Source: Methylorubrum salsuginis | Lineage (GTDB): Bacteria; Pseudomonadota; Alphaproteobacteria; Rhizobiales; Beijerinckiaceae | DNA: 64,000 nucleotides | Assembly: GCF_900114375.1 (NCBI RefSeq) | Contig: NZ_FOSV01000002.1 | Span: 186,001 to 250,000, forward strand | Direction of reading: 5' to 3' | In this document: piece by piece, positions 9,253-19,998 of the stretch | Layout: each line of letters starts with the position of its first letter | Numbering within the stretch: the first letter of the stretch is position 1 | Made by a program: the position numbers and the translations under genes | Notes under the pieces: model-generated | Database searches by the model: none | Seen by the model: the letters and a program-made list of their open reading frames with translations, nothing else | Told to the model about the DNA's origin: nothing

Positions 9253-10269
9253 CTACCCCTCCGCGAACGCACCCCGATAGGCGAACAATCCCGGCACCCC
9301 ACCGGTCATCACGAACAGCACCGCCGCCCCCGCCGGATATCCGCCCGCGCGCACGTCGTGCAGCAGCCCGGCGAACGCCTTGCCGCTATAGACCGGATCG
9401 AGCAGCAATCCTTCGGTGCGCGCCATCAGCCGCACGGCCTCGCGCATGCCCTCCGTCGGAAGGCCGTAGCCCGGGCCGCGATGGGCGCCGTCGATCCGGA
9501 TGCCGTCCTCGGGGAAGGTCAGGGCCGGATCGAGCAGCGCCACGGTGTCGCGCGCCCGCTCGAAGGTCGCGGCCTGCGCGGCCTCCTGCGGCGCGAGCAC
9601 GGTGTAGGAGAGAACGAGCCGCGGATCGCGACCGAGGGCAAGAAGCCCGGCGGCGAGGCCGGCATGGGTGCCCGCGCTGCCGTTCGGGACGACGACGCGG
9701 GCGAAGTCGAGCCCGAGAAAGGCCGATTGCTCGGCGATCTCGGCGGCGCAGGCCACGTAGCCGAGGCAGCCCAGCGGGCTCGACCCGCCGGAGGGGAAGA
9801 CGAAGACGCGCCGCCCCTCCCGGCGCAGGACCTGCGCCCGTGCCTCCGCTTCGGCCAGCGAATCGGCCTCGCCCGGCAGGAGATGGACGCGGGCGCCGAA
9901 CAGTTCGTGCAGCAGGCGGTTGCCGTTGCCGGTGTAGTCGGCATCCTCGCGCGGGACGCTGCGGGTGAGGAACAGCTCGCAGGCGAGGCCGAGGCGGGCG
10001 GCGGCCGCGGCGGTGAGGCGGGCGTGGTTCGATTGCAGGGCGCCGACGGTGATGACCGTGTCGGCCCGCTCGGCCAGGGCTTGGCCGAGCAGGAACTCGA
10101 GCTTGCGCAGCTTGTTGCCGCCCCCGCCGACCGGGCCGACATCGTCGCGCTTCACGAACAGGCGCACGCCGTTCAGCTCGGACCCGAGATGAGTCGAGAG
10201 CCGGTCGAGGGAGCGGATCGGGGTCGGGCCGTCGGTCAACGCCGCGCGGGGAAAGCGGGTGAGGTCCAA
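9253..10269 (-). CDS. D-cysteine desulfhydrase / ACC deaminase family enzyme
   Basis: A 338-residue fold-type II PLP enzyme. The PLP lysine is Lys53 in VGGGGNKLRKLEFLLGQAL. Further family motifs are TVGALQSNHARLTAAAAARLG and VVPNGSAGTHAGLAAGLLALG. Family members convert D-cysteine to pyruvate, sulfide and ammonia or deaminate aminocyclopropane carboxylate. The length and the SNHAR segment fit D-cysteine desulfhydrase, but specificity cannot be settled from sequence alone. It starts 6 bp after the exporter gene and is probably co-transcribed with it. Confidence 0.83.
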   Translation of the reverse strand: MDLTRFPRAALTDGPTPIRSLDRLSTHLGSELNGVRLFVKRDDVGPVGGGGNKLRKLEFLLGQALAERADTVITVGALQSNHARLTAAAAARLGLACELFLTRSVPREDADYTGNGNRLLHELFGARVHLLPGEADSLAEAEARAQVLRREGRRVFVFPSGGSSPLGCLGYVACAAEIAEQSAFLGLDFARVVVPNGSAGTHAGLAAGLLALGRDPRLVLSYTVLAPQEAAQAATFERARDTVALLDPALTFPEDGIRIDGAHRGPGYGLPTEGMREAVRLMARTEGLLLDPVYSGKAFAGLLHDVRAGGYPAGAAVLFVMTGGVPGLFAYRGAFAEG

Positions 10270-10275
10270 AGCGGC

Positions 10276-12123
<1,848 letters not shown>

Positions 12124-12406
12124 CGTTCCTCGTCATCGTTTCTTCGTCTTCATGTCCTGGCGCCCTCGCATACCGCGACGGCTCCGATTGTTCTCGCTCG
12201 AGCGCCGGCGCCGCTTTGCGGGGCGCTCTTCGCGCCCGGTGAAACGGAACGATCCGTCGGATCGTCACCCGGCGTGTCCTGCCGTCTCTTGTCCGGCCCC
12301 GGACGCTGAGGTATAGGCGCGCCCTCAACCGAATGCGCGCGATCTTTTGCCCTAGGCCGGTTTCACGGCGGCGTGGCCGGTCGGGTTGCTACCTCAGGAA
12401 TGCGTC

Positions 12407-12661
12407 ATGGCAAAGAATGCGGCCGATAAGGCCAAGGGGACCGAGCACCCCGACTACCACTTCATCAAGGTCGTGATGACCGACGGCACCGAGTACCGGA
12501 CCCGCTCCACCTACGGCAAGGAAGGCGACGTCCTCAACCTCGACATCGATCCGACGACGCACCCGGCCTGGACCGGCGGCGAGCAGAAGATGCTCGATCG
12601 CGGCGGCCGCGTGTCGCGCTTCAACACCCGCTTCGCCGGCCTCGGCTTCGCCAAGAAGTGA
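12407..12661 (+). CDS. rpmE: 50S ribosomal protein L31
   Basis: An 84-residue L31 protein beginning [21 protein letters not shown] and containing the family core [18 protein letters not shown] and [22 protein letters not shown]. It has no cysteine, so it is the zinc-independent form. The ATG at 12407 matches the family start; AGGA lies 10 bp upstream. A hairpin terminator follows at 12697. Divergent from the exporter. Confidence 0.96.
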   Translation: MAKNAADKAKGTEHPDYHFIKVVMTDGTEYRTRSTYGKEGDVLNLDIDPTTHPAWTGGEQKMLDRGGRVSRFNTRFAGLGFAKK

Positions 12662-12696
12662 TTCTCTCGCAGTCGGGCCCAGGCCCGATTCGCTGA

Positions 12697-12727
12697 AACG
12701 GCGCCGCTTGCGGCGCCGTTTTCGTTT
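12697..12727 (+). terminator. rpmE Rho-independent terminator
   Basis: A stem ACGGCGCCG with loop CTTG pairs with CGGCGCCGT and is followed by TTTCGTTT. It lies 36 bp after the rpmE stop codon. Confidence 0.88.
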
Positions 12728-12801
12728 GTGATCGACGCAAGAAGCCGCCCGACGTGCGTCGCGTCGAGCGATGGCCCCGGATGGGGCGTCGAGGATCGGG
12801 C

Positions 12802-13335
12802 CTACCGGGCGCCGAACGCCGCCTGCAGGCGGCCGACCTGGGCCATCACCGGGCTCTCCATGGGCATCGGCGCCGGGCGATCCTCGCTGATGAGCTGGTC
12901 GAGATGCAGGATGCGGGCGTGCAGCCGGCGCGAACGGGTCACGAGATCCTGCAGCCGCAGCGGCAGCGCGGAAAAGGTCCCGCCCGCTTCGGGGAGCGCC
13001 CGCTCCGGCTCGTTGAGCTTGACCCGGGTCTTCTCTTCCTGCGCCTGCATCAGGGTCAGCTCGCCCTCGGACACCGCCCGCTGCACCAGGAGCCAGGACG
13101 CGATCTGCATCAGGCGCGTCGTCAGCCGCATGCTCTCGCTGGCATAGGCGAGGGTCGCGTCGCGGGAAATCAGGCGCGATTCGGCTCGTCCCTCGCCATC
13201 GAGATAGGCCGCCGTCTCCTCGACCAGCAGCATCCCCTCGCGGAACAGGGTCCGGAAGCCTTCCGACGCCACGTAGGACTCGCCGAAGCTCACCCAATGG
13301 CGCTCGTCCCGGAACGTCACGTCGAACTCGGTCAT
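12802..13335 (-). CDS. rcdA: RcdA/DUF1465, regulator of CtrA degradation
   Basis: A 177-residue protein of the DUF1465 family, of which Caulobacter RcdA is the characterised member. It is mainly helical: VSFGESYVASEGFRTLFREGM, TAAYLDGEGR, then AYASESMRLTTRLMQIASWLL and LVTRSRRLHARILHLDQLI. In Caulobacter RcdA is a ClpXP adaptor that, with CpdR and PopA, delivers CtrA for proteolysis at the G1-S transition. ctrA itself is in this window at 49236. About 175 bp upstream on the same strand is the terminator of a candidate CtrA-box small RNA. Confidence 0.87.
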   Translation of the reverse strand: MTEFDVTFRDERHWVSFGESYVASEGFRTLFREGMLLVEETAAYLDGEGRAESRLISRDATLAYASESMRLTTRLMQIASWLLVQRAVSEGELTLMQAQEEKTRVKLNEPERALPEAGGTFSALPLRLQDLVTRSRRLHARILHLDQLISEDRPAPMPMESPVMAQVGRLQAAFGAR

Positions 13336-13508
13336 CCTGCCTCCTGTGCCGCTTTGCGCTCGGGTCGTCCCGGAACGGGACGGGTTCGGTGCGGCTGCGG
13401 CTATGGTGGCAAGTGTAGCGCCGATCGCGGCCCGGGAGGGGCTTCACGATCTTTTAAGGTTAATGGTGCCGGAGCGGAGCGCGGGGCGGACGCACCCGTG
13501 TGGCGGCG

Positions 13509-13612
13509 AAAAAAAAGCCGCTCCGAGGAGCGGCTTGTCGCGAGTCTACAGGGAGGCATCAAACAGAGTGGACAGAAGACCCACTCAGGATCCAGACAAT
13601 CTGGATGTGTCC
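13509..13612 (-). ncRNA. Candidate small RNA with Rho-independent terminator
   Basis: Read on the minus strand there are three stem-loops in succession: ATCCAGA/TCTGGAT (13590-13606), GAGTGG/CCACTC (13566-13586), and a 9-bp GC-rich terminator stem (13515-13536) followed by eight U (13509-13516). Between the second hairpin and the terminator is an unpaired CCUCCC (13551-13556), complementary to Shine-Dalgarno sequences as in several alphaproteobacterial trans-acting sRNAs. A perfect TTAA-N7-TTAA box lies just upstream. No protein-coding frame fits. Alternatively it could be an attenuated leader of rcdA, which starts 174 bp downstream. The 5' end is a guess. Confidence 0.6.
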
Positions 13613-13630
13613 CTTCGTACCTTGGAAAGG

Positions 13631-13645
13631 TTAACGCGCGGTTAA
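13631..13645 (-). promoter_or_regulatory. CtrA-type binding box
   Basis: Perfect TTAA-N7-TTAA (TTAACGCGCGGTTAA on the plus strand), the full CtrA consensus. It is centred about 30 bp upstream of the inferred 5' end of the small RNA, the usual position for a CtrA-activated promoter. Confidence 0.6.
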
Positions 13646-13766
13646 GCCGCTCCGATGCCCCACGTCGGGATCACCGCTCGCGGGCCGCATGCAGGAGGAG
13701 CGGCCGTATGGCCGGGCGCGAGGAGCGCGCCGCGCAGTGGGCCTCGGCCCTGCCGAGGCGTCTCAG

Positions 13767-13897
13767 ACCGAGCGGCACTGAACCGGACCGATGGTCCGGT
13801 TCCGTGCGTCCGGCGGACGCCCGCCGCCCCGCCGTCGCGAGGGAAATCGGCGATGCGTCGGGATCGTCGCCGATGGGTGTAACGCCGATTGGTATAA
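13767..13897 (+). repeat. Dispersed palindromic repeat family 2, copy A
   Basis: Begins ACCGAGCGGC and continues with GGACCGATGGTCC, GCGGACGCCC, then the inverted pair ATCGGCGATG / CGTCGCCGAT. Copy B at 37137-37250 matches along most of its length, and a truncated inverted copy is at 34898-34957. In this copy the end is extended by a second GCCGATTGGTATAAC. It lies in the rcdA-rpmH intergenic region. Confidence 0.72.
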
Positions 13898-13948
13898 CGG
13901 AGCGAAAAGCCAGAGCCGCGGATGCGGCTGCCGGCGCCTGAGGCCAAC

Positions 13949-14002
13949 CAATGATCCGTGCTTGCGCGGATCATTGACTTGAGACCTCCCCTCCGCCATA
14001 AG
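13949..14002 (+). promoter_or_regulatory. Putative rpmH promoter with overlapping inverted repeat
   Basis: A TTGACT at 13974-13979 and CATAAG at 13997-14002 are separated by 17 bp, fitting a housekeeping promoter. The -35 overlaps the right arm of a perfect 10-bp inverted repeat (CAATGATCCG 13949-13958, CGGATCATTG 13967-13976, 8-bp loop), which could be an operator or the 3' hairpin of an upstream transcript. Confidence 0.5.
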
Positions 14003-14132
14003 CCGCGCCATTGCGAAGCGGCGCCCCGTCCGGGCGCCCTTCGCGTTTGCAGATCCCATTTCGAGGCTCGAGGCCGGTTCGCGCGCTGATAAAGTGCCGC
14101 CGGGCCGTCCCCTCGGCCGCCGGAGACCCGCC

Positions 14133-14267
14133 ATGAAGAGAACCTACCAGCCCAGCAAGCTCGTCCGGAAGCGCCGTCACGGCTTCCGCGCCCGCATGGC
14201 GACCGCCGGCGGCCGCAAGGTCATCGCCGCCCGCCGCGCGCACGGCCGCAAGCGCCTGTCCGCCTGA
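14133..14267 (+). CDS. rpmH: 50S ribosomal protein L34
   Basis: A 44-residue protein, [18 protein letters not shown] then [20 protein letters not shown] and RKRLSA, an unmistakable L34 of standard length. It is the first gene of the conserved rpmH-rnpA-yidC cluster. Confidence 0.98.
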   Translation: MKRTYQPSKLVRKRRHGFRARMATAGGRKVIAARRAHGRKRLSA

Positions 14268-14341
14268 TCGCGAACATCGGCGCCGCCCCGATCGGTGGTG
14301 CCGCATCGCCGTCCCGTCACGGGACCGGCCACGGAGCGCCC

Positions 14342-14845
14342 GTGTCGACGATCCGCCGACTCCGGCGGCGCCCGGACTTCCTGGCCGCGGCCGGGGGCCG
14401 GCGCTTCCACACCGAGCGCATGAGCGCCCAGGGGCGTCTGCGCGAGCCGGACGAGGAGCGCGACGGCGCACCGGCCGAGGGCCTGTTCCTCGGCTTCACC
14501 ATCACCAAGCGCGTGGGCCATGCGACCGAACGCAACCGGATTCGCCGCCGCCTGCGCAGCGCGCTCGCCCTCGCGGCCGACGGCGCGCCCGAGATCGGGG
14601 CCGACGTGGTCGTGATCGCCCGCCGCCCGGCGATCGACGCGCCCTTCGAGAGCCTCGTCGAGGATCTGCGCCGGGCGCTCCGGAGCGTGACGCGCCAACC
14701 CGGTCCGAAATCCCAATCGTCCGATCGGCCGAACCCGGCCCGCGGCCCCCGCCGCGGCCGGGATCGGCCTGCCGGCAAGTCTTCTTCGCTCAAGCCTTCC
14801 CCCTCTCCCGTATCGATGGCGCCTGACGGATCGACCGATGGGTAA
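14342..14845 (+). CDS. rnpA: Ribonuclease P protein component
   Basis: A 167-residue basic protein with a GTG start. It carries the RnpA signature [20 protein letters not shown] near residues 53-73, and the conserved start [18 protein letters not shown]. It assists the RNase P RNA in 5' processing of tRNA precursors. The C-terminal 45 residues (after [10 protein letters not shown]) are Pro/Ser/Arg-rich and absent from the core family. It overlaps yidC by 8 bp, so the two are translationally coupled. Confidence 0.94.
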   Translation: MSTIRRLRRRPDFLAAAGGRRFHTERMSAQGRLREPDEERDGAPAEGLFLGFTITKRVGHATERNRIRRRLRSALALAADGAPEIGADVVVIARRPAIDAPFESLVEDLRRALRSVTRQPGPKSQSSDRPNPARGPRRGRDRPAGKSSSLKPSPSPVSMAPDGSTDG

Positions 14846-16679
14846 CGACAAGACGAACATGTTCGTCGCGATCGCCTTGTCTCTGGTGGTCCTGCTCGGC
14901 TGGCACTACTTCGTGACCAGCCCGGCGACCGAGAGGCAGCGGCAGGCGGCGGCGCAGAGCCAGACCGCCCAGCCGGGCGGAACCTCGCCCGCCGACGGCG
15001 TGCCGGGCCCGAGCCCCCAGCAGGGCGGTCCCTCCGCCCCCGTGCCTGGCACGCTGCCGACGCCGGCCGCCGGCCCGGTCTCGCGGGAGGACGCGCTCGC
15101 CCGCTCGGCGCGGGTTCGCATCGACACGCCCGCGCTCTACGGCTCGATCGCGCTGAAGGGCGCGCGCATCGACGACGTGAGCCTGAAGAACTACCACGAG
15201 ACCGTCAGCGACGAGAGCCCGCGCATCGTCCTGCTCTCGCCCACCGGCAGCCCGAATCCCTATTACGCCGAGTTCGGCTGGGTCGGGCAGAATGCCGGGC
15301 CGCTGCCCAACGCCGACACGCTGTGGACCGCCGAGGGCGACCTGCTCGCGCCCGGCAAGCCGGTGACGCTCAGCTGGGACAACGGCCAGGGCCTCGTCTT
15401 CAAGCGCATCGTCGCCGTCGACGACAAGTTCATGTTCACGGTCCGCGACGAGGTCGAGAACAAGTCGGGCAACGCGGTCACGCTCTATCCCTACAGCCTC
15501 GTCTCGCGCTGGGGTAAACCGCACACCCAGGGCTACTACGTCCTCCACGAAGGCCTGATCGGCTGGCTCGGCGACGACCGCCTGCAGGAATTCAGCTACG
15601 ACGCCATCGCCAAGGAGCCGGCCTATGGCGGCGCCAACACCCGCGGCAAGGCGTGGTCGAACGTGACCGGCGGCTGGGTCGGCATCACCGACAAGTACTG
15701 GGCCGCCGCCGCGATCCCGGAGCAGGACAAGCCCTTCACCGGCGCCTTCACCGAGCGCACCGACGGGGCCACCAAGGTCTTCCAGACCAGCGTGCGGGGC
15801 GACGCTGTCGCGGTCGCACCAGGTGCGTCTTCGGCCTCGACCCAGCGCCTGTTCGCGGGCGCCAAGGAGGTCAACCAGATCAACGAGTACAAGCGCGACC
15901 TGAACATCCGCGAGTTCGACTCGATGATCGACTGGGGCTGGTTCTGGTTCCTGACCAAGCCGATGTTCCGCGCGCTAGACCTGTTCTTCCATCTCACCGG
16001 CAATTTCGGCGTCTCGATCCTGCTCGTGACCCTGATCCTGAAGATCTTCTTCCTGCCGATCGCCAACCGTTCCTACGTCTCCATGGCCAAGATGAAGGCC
16101 GTGCAGCCCGAGATGGCCTCCATCCGGGAGCGGTACAAAGACGACAAGATGAAGCAGCAACAGGCGATGATGGAGCTGTACAAGAAGGAGAAGATCAATC
16201 CGGTCGCCGGCTGCTGGCCGGTGCTGATCCAGATCCCGGTCTTCTTCGCGCTGTACAAGGTGCTGTTCATCACCATCGAGATGCGGCACGCGCCGTTCTT
16301 CGGCTGGATTCAGGATCTCGCCGCGCCCGATCCGACCAGCATCGTCAACCTGTTCGGTCTGTTGCCGTTCGCAGCGCCCGACTTCGTCCATCTCGGCGTG
16401 TGGCCGCTGATCATGGGTGTAACGATGTTCATCCAGATGAAGATGAACCCCGCGCCGCCGGACCCGGTCCAGGCGCAGGTCTTCACCTTCATGCCGATCA
16501 TCTTTACCTTCATGCTCGGCTCGTTCCCGGCCGGCCTGGTGATCTATTGGGCCTGGAACAACACCCTCTCGGTGATCCAGCAATACGTCATCATGCGCCG
16601 CAACGGCGTGAAGGTGGAGTTATGGGACAACCTGAAGGGCACGTTCAAACGCAACAAGAACGCGCCGGCCAAGAGCTGA
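14838..16679 (+). CDS. yidC: Membrane protein insertase YidC
   Basis: A 613-residue Oxa1/YidC insertase. The first transmembrane helix is at residues about 6-25 ([19 protein letters not shown]). A Pro/Gln/Ala-rich linker follows to about residue 80, then the periplasmic beta-sandwich domain (to about 350) and the conserved insertase core (about 375-590): [20 protein letters not shown], then [20 protein letters not shown] and [20 protein letters not shown]. It inserts inner-membrane proteins alone or with SecYEG. A G/C-hairpin repeat separates it from engB. Confidence 0.96.
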   Translation: MGNDKTNMFVAIALSLVVLLGWHYFVTSPATERQRQAAAQSQTAQPGGTSPADGVPGPSPQQGGPSAPVPGTLPTPAAGPVSREDALARSARVRIDTPALYGSIALKGARIDDVSLKNYHETVSDESPRIVLLSPTGSPNPYYAEFGWVGQNAGPLPNADTLWTAEGDLLAPGKPVTLSWDNGQGLVFKRIVAVDDKFMFTVRDEVENKSGNAVTLYPYSLVSRWGKPHTQGYYVLHEGLIGWLGDDRLQEFSYDAIAKEPAYGGANTRGKAWSNVTGGWVGITDKYWAAAAIPEQDKPFTGAFTERTDGATKVFQTSVRGDAVAVAPGASSASTQRLFAGAKEVNQINEYKRDLNIREFDSMIDWGWFWFLTKPMFRALDLFFHLTGNFGVSILLVTLILKIFFLPIANRSYVSMAKMKAVQPEMASIRERYKDDKMKQQQAMMELYKKEKINPVAGCWPVLIQIPVFFALYKVLFITIEMRHAPFFGWIQDLAAPDPTSIVNLFGLLPFAAPDFVHLGVWPLIMGVTMFIQMKMNPAPPDPVQAQVFTFMPIIFTFMLGSFPAGLVIYWAWNNTLSVIQQYVIMRRNGVKVELWDNLKGTFKRNKNAPAKS

Positions 16680-16689
16680 TGTAGGATCC

Positions 16690-16798
16690 TCTCCTCCCCC
16701 TTGTGGGGAGGAGCCGGAGGTGGGGGTGGTTCAGGATGAGGCGCCCCGGTGCCTCCGAATCACCCCACCCCTAACCCGTCCCCGCAAAGGGGAGGGGA
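16690..16798. repeat. G/C-hairpin intergenic repeat between yidC and engB
   Basis: Left half forms a perfect hairpin CTCCTCCCC-loop-GGGGAGGAG (16690-16712) followed by GGAGGTGGGGGTGG; the right half is its imperfect inverse (CACCCCACCCCTAACCC, then TCCCCGCAAAGGGGAGGGGA). This resembles the palindromic repeats dispersed in many Rhizobiales genomes. It may act as a processing or partial termination site between the two genes. Confidence 0.65.
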
Positions 16799-16816
16799 GC
16801 GAGCGGCCCCAGACCC

Positions 16817-17476
16817 ATGACAGACGCCGCAACCGACGAACCGACTCCCGAACTGCTGGAAGCCGGCCGCCTGCTCTTTGCAGGAAGCGCCGACTTCACC
16901 TGGGCCGCCCCCGAACTCGGGGCGCTGCCGCCGATGGAGGGCGTCGAGATCGCCTTTGCCGGGCGCTCCAACGTCGGCAAGTCGAGCCTCGTCAACGCGC
17001 TCACCGGGCGCAACACCCTGGCGCGCACCTCGCACACGCCCGGCCGCACGCAGCAGCTCAACTTCTTCCGCATCGGCGAGCGCCTCACCCTCGTCGACAT
17101 GCCGGGCTACGGCTACGCCCAGGTCGAGAAGGCCAAGGTCGAGGCCTGGACCCGGCTGATCCACGCCTATCTCAAGGGTCGCTCGAACCTCGCACGGGTC
17201 TACGTGCTGATCGATTCGCGCCACGGCCTGAAGGAGATCGACACCGCGCTGCTCGACGGGCTCGACAAGGCGGCGGTGTCCTACCAGATCGTCCTGACTA
17301 AGGGCGACGCCCTCAAGAAATCCGAGATGGACAAGCGCATCGCCGGCATCCACGCCGCGCTCGCCCGGCGCCCGGCGGCTTATCCGGAGGTGCTGCTGAC
17401 CTCCAGCCGCGATGATCGCGGCGTGCCGGAGCTGCGCGCCAGCATCGCCCGCCTGCTGCAGGAGCGCGGCGCGTGA
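16817..17476 (+). CDS. engB: Ribosome biogenesis GTPase EngB/YsxC
   Basis: A 219-residue TRAFAC GTPase. G1 is AGRSNVGKSS, G2/G3 is TPGRTQQLNFF and DMPGYGYAQVEK, G4 is LTKGDALKKSE, G5 region is LLTSSRDDRGV. EngB is needed for late assembly of the 50S subunit. It follows yidC, as in many alphaproteobacteria, and overlaps the DUF423 gene by 4 bp. Confidence 0.96.
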   Translation: MTDAATDEPTPELLEAGRLLFAGSADFTWAAPELGALPPMEGVEIAFAGRSNVGKSSLVNALTGRNTLARTSHTPGRTQQLNFFRIGERLTLVDMPGYGYAQVEKAKVEAWTRLIHAYLKGRSNLARVYVLIDSRHGLKEIDTALLDGLDKAAVSYQIVLTKGDALKKSEMDKRIAGIHAALARRPAAYPEVLLTSSRDDRGVPELRASIARLLQERGA

Positions 17477-17844
17477 CCGGCCTCGACCGCGCTCTCGCCG
17501 CGCTGGCGGCGCTGGCCGGTCTGCTCGGCGTCGCCGGCAGTGCGGCGGCGGCGCATACCAGCGGCGGCGAGACGCTGAAGACGGCCTCCCAATTCCTGCT
17601 GTTCCACGCCCCGGCGATCCTGGCTCTGGTGGGCTTCGGCGCCGCCGGCCTGACCCGCGGCGCGCTCACCCGCGCGGCGGCGGGGGCGCTGGTGCTCGGG
17701 GTCGCCCTGTTTTCAGGGGATCTCGCGATGCGGGCGCTCATGGGTCAGCCGCTGTTCCCGATGGCCGCGCCGACCGGCGGGGTCGTCCTGATGGCGGGCT
17801 GGCTGTTGGCTGCTGTGGCGGCGCTGGTCCCGCAGCGCCGCTGA
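17473..17844 (+). CDS. DUF423 family membrane protein
   Basis: A 123-residue protein with four hydrophobic helices (about 5-28, 38-62, 66-88, 95-118). It carries the DUF423 hallmarks GVAGSAAAAHTSGGE and QFLLFHAPAILAL near the N-terminus and GVALFSGDLAMRALMG then PTGGVVLMAGW. Function unknown. GTG start in a GTGA overlap with the engB stop, so it is in the same operon. Confidence 0.88.
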   Translation: MTGLDRALAALAALAGLLGVAGSAAAAHTSGGETLKTASQFLLFHAPAILALVGFGAAGLTRGALTRAAAGALVLGVALFSGDLAMRALMGQPLFPMAAPTGGVVLMAGWLLAAVAALVPQRR

Positions 17845-17851
17845 GAGTTCC

Positions 17852-18469
17852 CTACGGGATCAGGTTCGCCAGCGGCGGCTTCGCCCCGTTCGGCAGGGCC
17901 GTGCGGGCCATGTTCAAGGTCATGGCGAGCAGCGTGTAATAGCCGTTGATGCCGGCCAGATCGATGGCGCCCTGCTCGCCGAACTTGGCGACCACGCGCC
18001 CGTAGGTCGTGTCGCTGACGGCCTTGTTGCGGTGAAGCTCGGTCGAGAAGGCGTAGACCAGCGTCTCCTCCTCGCCCATGGCGTCGGGGCGGCGCCCCTC
18101 CCGCACCGCCGCGACGATGGCCGGATCGAGCCCAGCCTTCAGCGCGATCGGCTCATGGATGTGCCATTCGAGCTGCTGGCTCCATTCCCGCGCGGTGAGC
18201 AGGATGGTGAACTCGCTGAGCTTCAGCGGGATCACGCTGTTGTAGCGCAGGTAGAGCCCCATGTTGCTCGCGTTGAGCATCAGCTGCGGGCTGCGCAGCA
18301 ACGGCACGAACGGCCCGAACACCGGGACCTTGCGCGCCGCCAGGAAGTCCTCCGAGGCCTTGCGCTGGGCCTCGGTCTGCTGGGCGGCCGGGATGTCCGG
18401 CATCCGGTCCTGGGCCATCGCCCCGGTGTTTGCGAGGACGAAGGCCAAGCCGATCAGAGCGTTGCGCAT
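17852..18469 (-). CDS. Secreted carboxymuconolactone decarboxylase-family protein
   Basis: A 205-residue CMD/AhpD-fold protein with a signal peptide (MRNALIGLAFVLANTGAMAQ). The fold's core is LKLSEFTILLTAREWSQQLE followed by WHIHEPIALKAGLDPAIVAAV. There is no CxxC and no cysteine at all, so it is not an AhpD-type peroxidase. Its role is unknown. It starts 10 bp after the AtoE gene on the same strand, so the two are likely one operon. Confidence 0.8.
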   Translation of the reverse strand: MRNALIGLAFVLANTGAMAQDRMPDIPAAQQTEAQRKASEDFLAARKVPVFGPFVPLLRSPQLMLNASNMGLYLRYNSVIPLKLSEFTILLTAREWSQQLEWHIHEPIALKAGLDPAIVAAVREGRRPDAMGEEETLVYAFSTELHRNKAVSDTTYGRVVAKFGEQGAIDLAGINGYYTLLAMTLNMARTALPNGAKPPLANLIP

Positions 18470-18479
18470 GATGGTGTCC

Positions 18480-19910
18480 TCAGCCCGGGATGACCGGCGG
18501 GTGATAGTCCAGCGTGAAGGCCAGCGCCCAGAGCAGGAACAGCACCACCGGCAGGTGGATGACGAGTTGCAGGAAGCTGAAGCCGACGATGTCGCGGGCC
18601 TTCAGGCCCAGGATGCCGAGCAGCGGCAGCATGAAGAACGGGTTGATCAGGTTCGGGAGCGCCTCGGCCGCGTTGTAGACCTGCACCGCCCAGCCGAGAT
18701 GCACCTTCAGCTCGTTGGCCGCCTGCATCACGTAGGGCGCCTCCAACAGCCACTTGCCGCCGCCCGATGGGATGAAGAAGCCCAGCAGCGCCGAGTAGAC
18801 GCCCATGGCCAGCGGGAACGAGCCTTGCGTGTTCAGCGCCACGAAGGCGTGGGCGATCACGTCCGACAGGCTGTGGCCGGCGGCGTTCTTGGCGCCCGTC
18901 AGGATCGCCGCGATGGCGGCGTAGAACGGGAACTGGATCAGGATGCCGGCGGTCGCCGGCACGGCTTTGCCCAAAGCCACGAGGAAGCGCTTCGGGCGCC
19001 AGTGCAGCACGAAGCCGGTCATCAGGAACAGGAAATTGTAGGTGTTGAGGCTGGAGATCGCGACCATCCAGTCCTGGCGCTGGAACTCCTGGATCAGCCA
19101 GCCCGCAGCCAGCAGGCCGATCAACACCGTCAGGATCGGGGCGTGCTCCAGCCACTCGCCGGGCTGTTTCGGGGGCTCGACGCCCTGCTCCTCCTTCGCG
19201 ACATCGACGCCGAGATCCTGGGCCGTCACGGCGGTCTCGGGGCCCGGCGCGGAGGCGAGGGCGATCACCGCCGACAGGAACACGAGGATCGTGGCGATCA
19301 GGATCGACTGCCACAGGAAGATCGTCTCGCTGAACGGGATCACGCCGGTGATCTGCAGCAGCCCCGGCGGCAGGCTTTTCGGGTTGGCCTGAAGCTGTGC
19401 GGCGGATGAGGACAGGCCCATCGCCCAGGTGGCGCCGAGGCCGAGATAGGCGGCCGCGCCGGCGGCGCGGTAATCCATCCTCAGATCGGTGCGGCGGGCG
19501 AGCGCGCGGGCGAGCAGGCCGCCGAAGATCAGGCTGAGGCCCCAGGACAGGAGCGAGGACAGCATGGTGGCGAGCGCCACGTAGCCGATGGCGCCGCGGC
19601 CGGTCTTGGGCACCAACGCCATCCGCTCGATCAGCGCCTGCACCGGCGCGGAGGTCGCCACCACGTAGCCGCCGATGGTGACGAACACCATCTGCATGGT
19701 GAAGGGGATCAGGCTCCAGAAGCCGTCGCCGAAGCTTTTGGTCACCGCCTGCACCGGCGCACCGTTGATCAGCGCGGCGCCCGCCACGATCACCACCGCG
19801 ATCGCCACGAACACGAAGGCGTCGGGGAACCACTTCTCGGCCCAATCGGTGAAGCGCAGCGCGAGGCGTGCGAGCGCGCTGTCCTCCCGGCGTCGGCTGT
19901 CCGGATTCAT
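18480..19910 (-). CDS. Short-chain fatty acid transporter, AtoE family
   Basis: A 476-residue integral membrane protein with about 11-12 hydrophobic helices, starting at FVFVAIAVVIVAGAALING. AtoE family hallmarks are SFGDGFWSLIPFTMQMVFV, IGYVALATMLSSLLSWGLSL and PSGGGKWLLEAPYVMQAANE. AtoE proteins import short-chain fatty acids such as butyrate or acetoacetate. No acyl-CoA transferase genes are adjacent. It is transcribed ahead of the secreted CMD-family gene. Confidence 0.88.
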   Translation of the reverse strand: MNPDSRRREDSALARLALRFTDWAEKWFPDAFVFVAIAVVIVAGAALINGAPVQAVTKSFGDGFWSLIPFTMQMVFVTIGGYVVATSAPVQALIERMALVPKTGRGAIGYVALATMLSSLLSWGLSLIFGGLLARALARRTDLRMDYRAAGAAAYLGLGATWAMGLSSSAAQLQANPKSLPPGLLQITGVIPFSETIFLWQSILIATILVFLSAVIALASAPGPETAVTAQDLGVDVAKEEQGVEPPKQPGEWLEHAPILTVLIGLLAAGWLIQEFQRQDWMVAISSLNTYNFLFLMTGFVLHWRPKRFLVALGKAVPATAGILIQFPFYAAIAAILTGAKNAAGHSLSDVIAHAFVALNTQGSFPLAMGVYSALLGFFIPSGGGKWLLEAPYVMQAANELKVHLGWAVQVYNAAEALPNLINPFFMLPLLGILGLKARDIVGFSFLQLVIHLPVVLFLLWALAFTLDYHPPVIPG

Positions 19911-19998
19911 GGTCGTCCCGTCCCGCTATCCCGGCGCTCGAGGCGCCTTTCGCCCGGTATGCAGCGGAAGCGGGGGCGGCCTCAAGGGCGCGCAGGTT

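Noticed and set aside
13642..13974. 110-codon open frame through repeat copy A
   Set aside because: It reads through a repeat that occurs elsewhere as noncoding DNA and has no homology.
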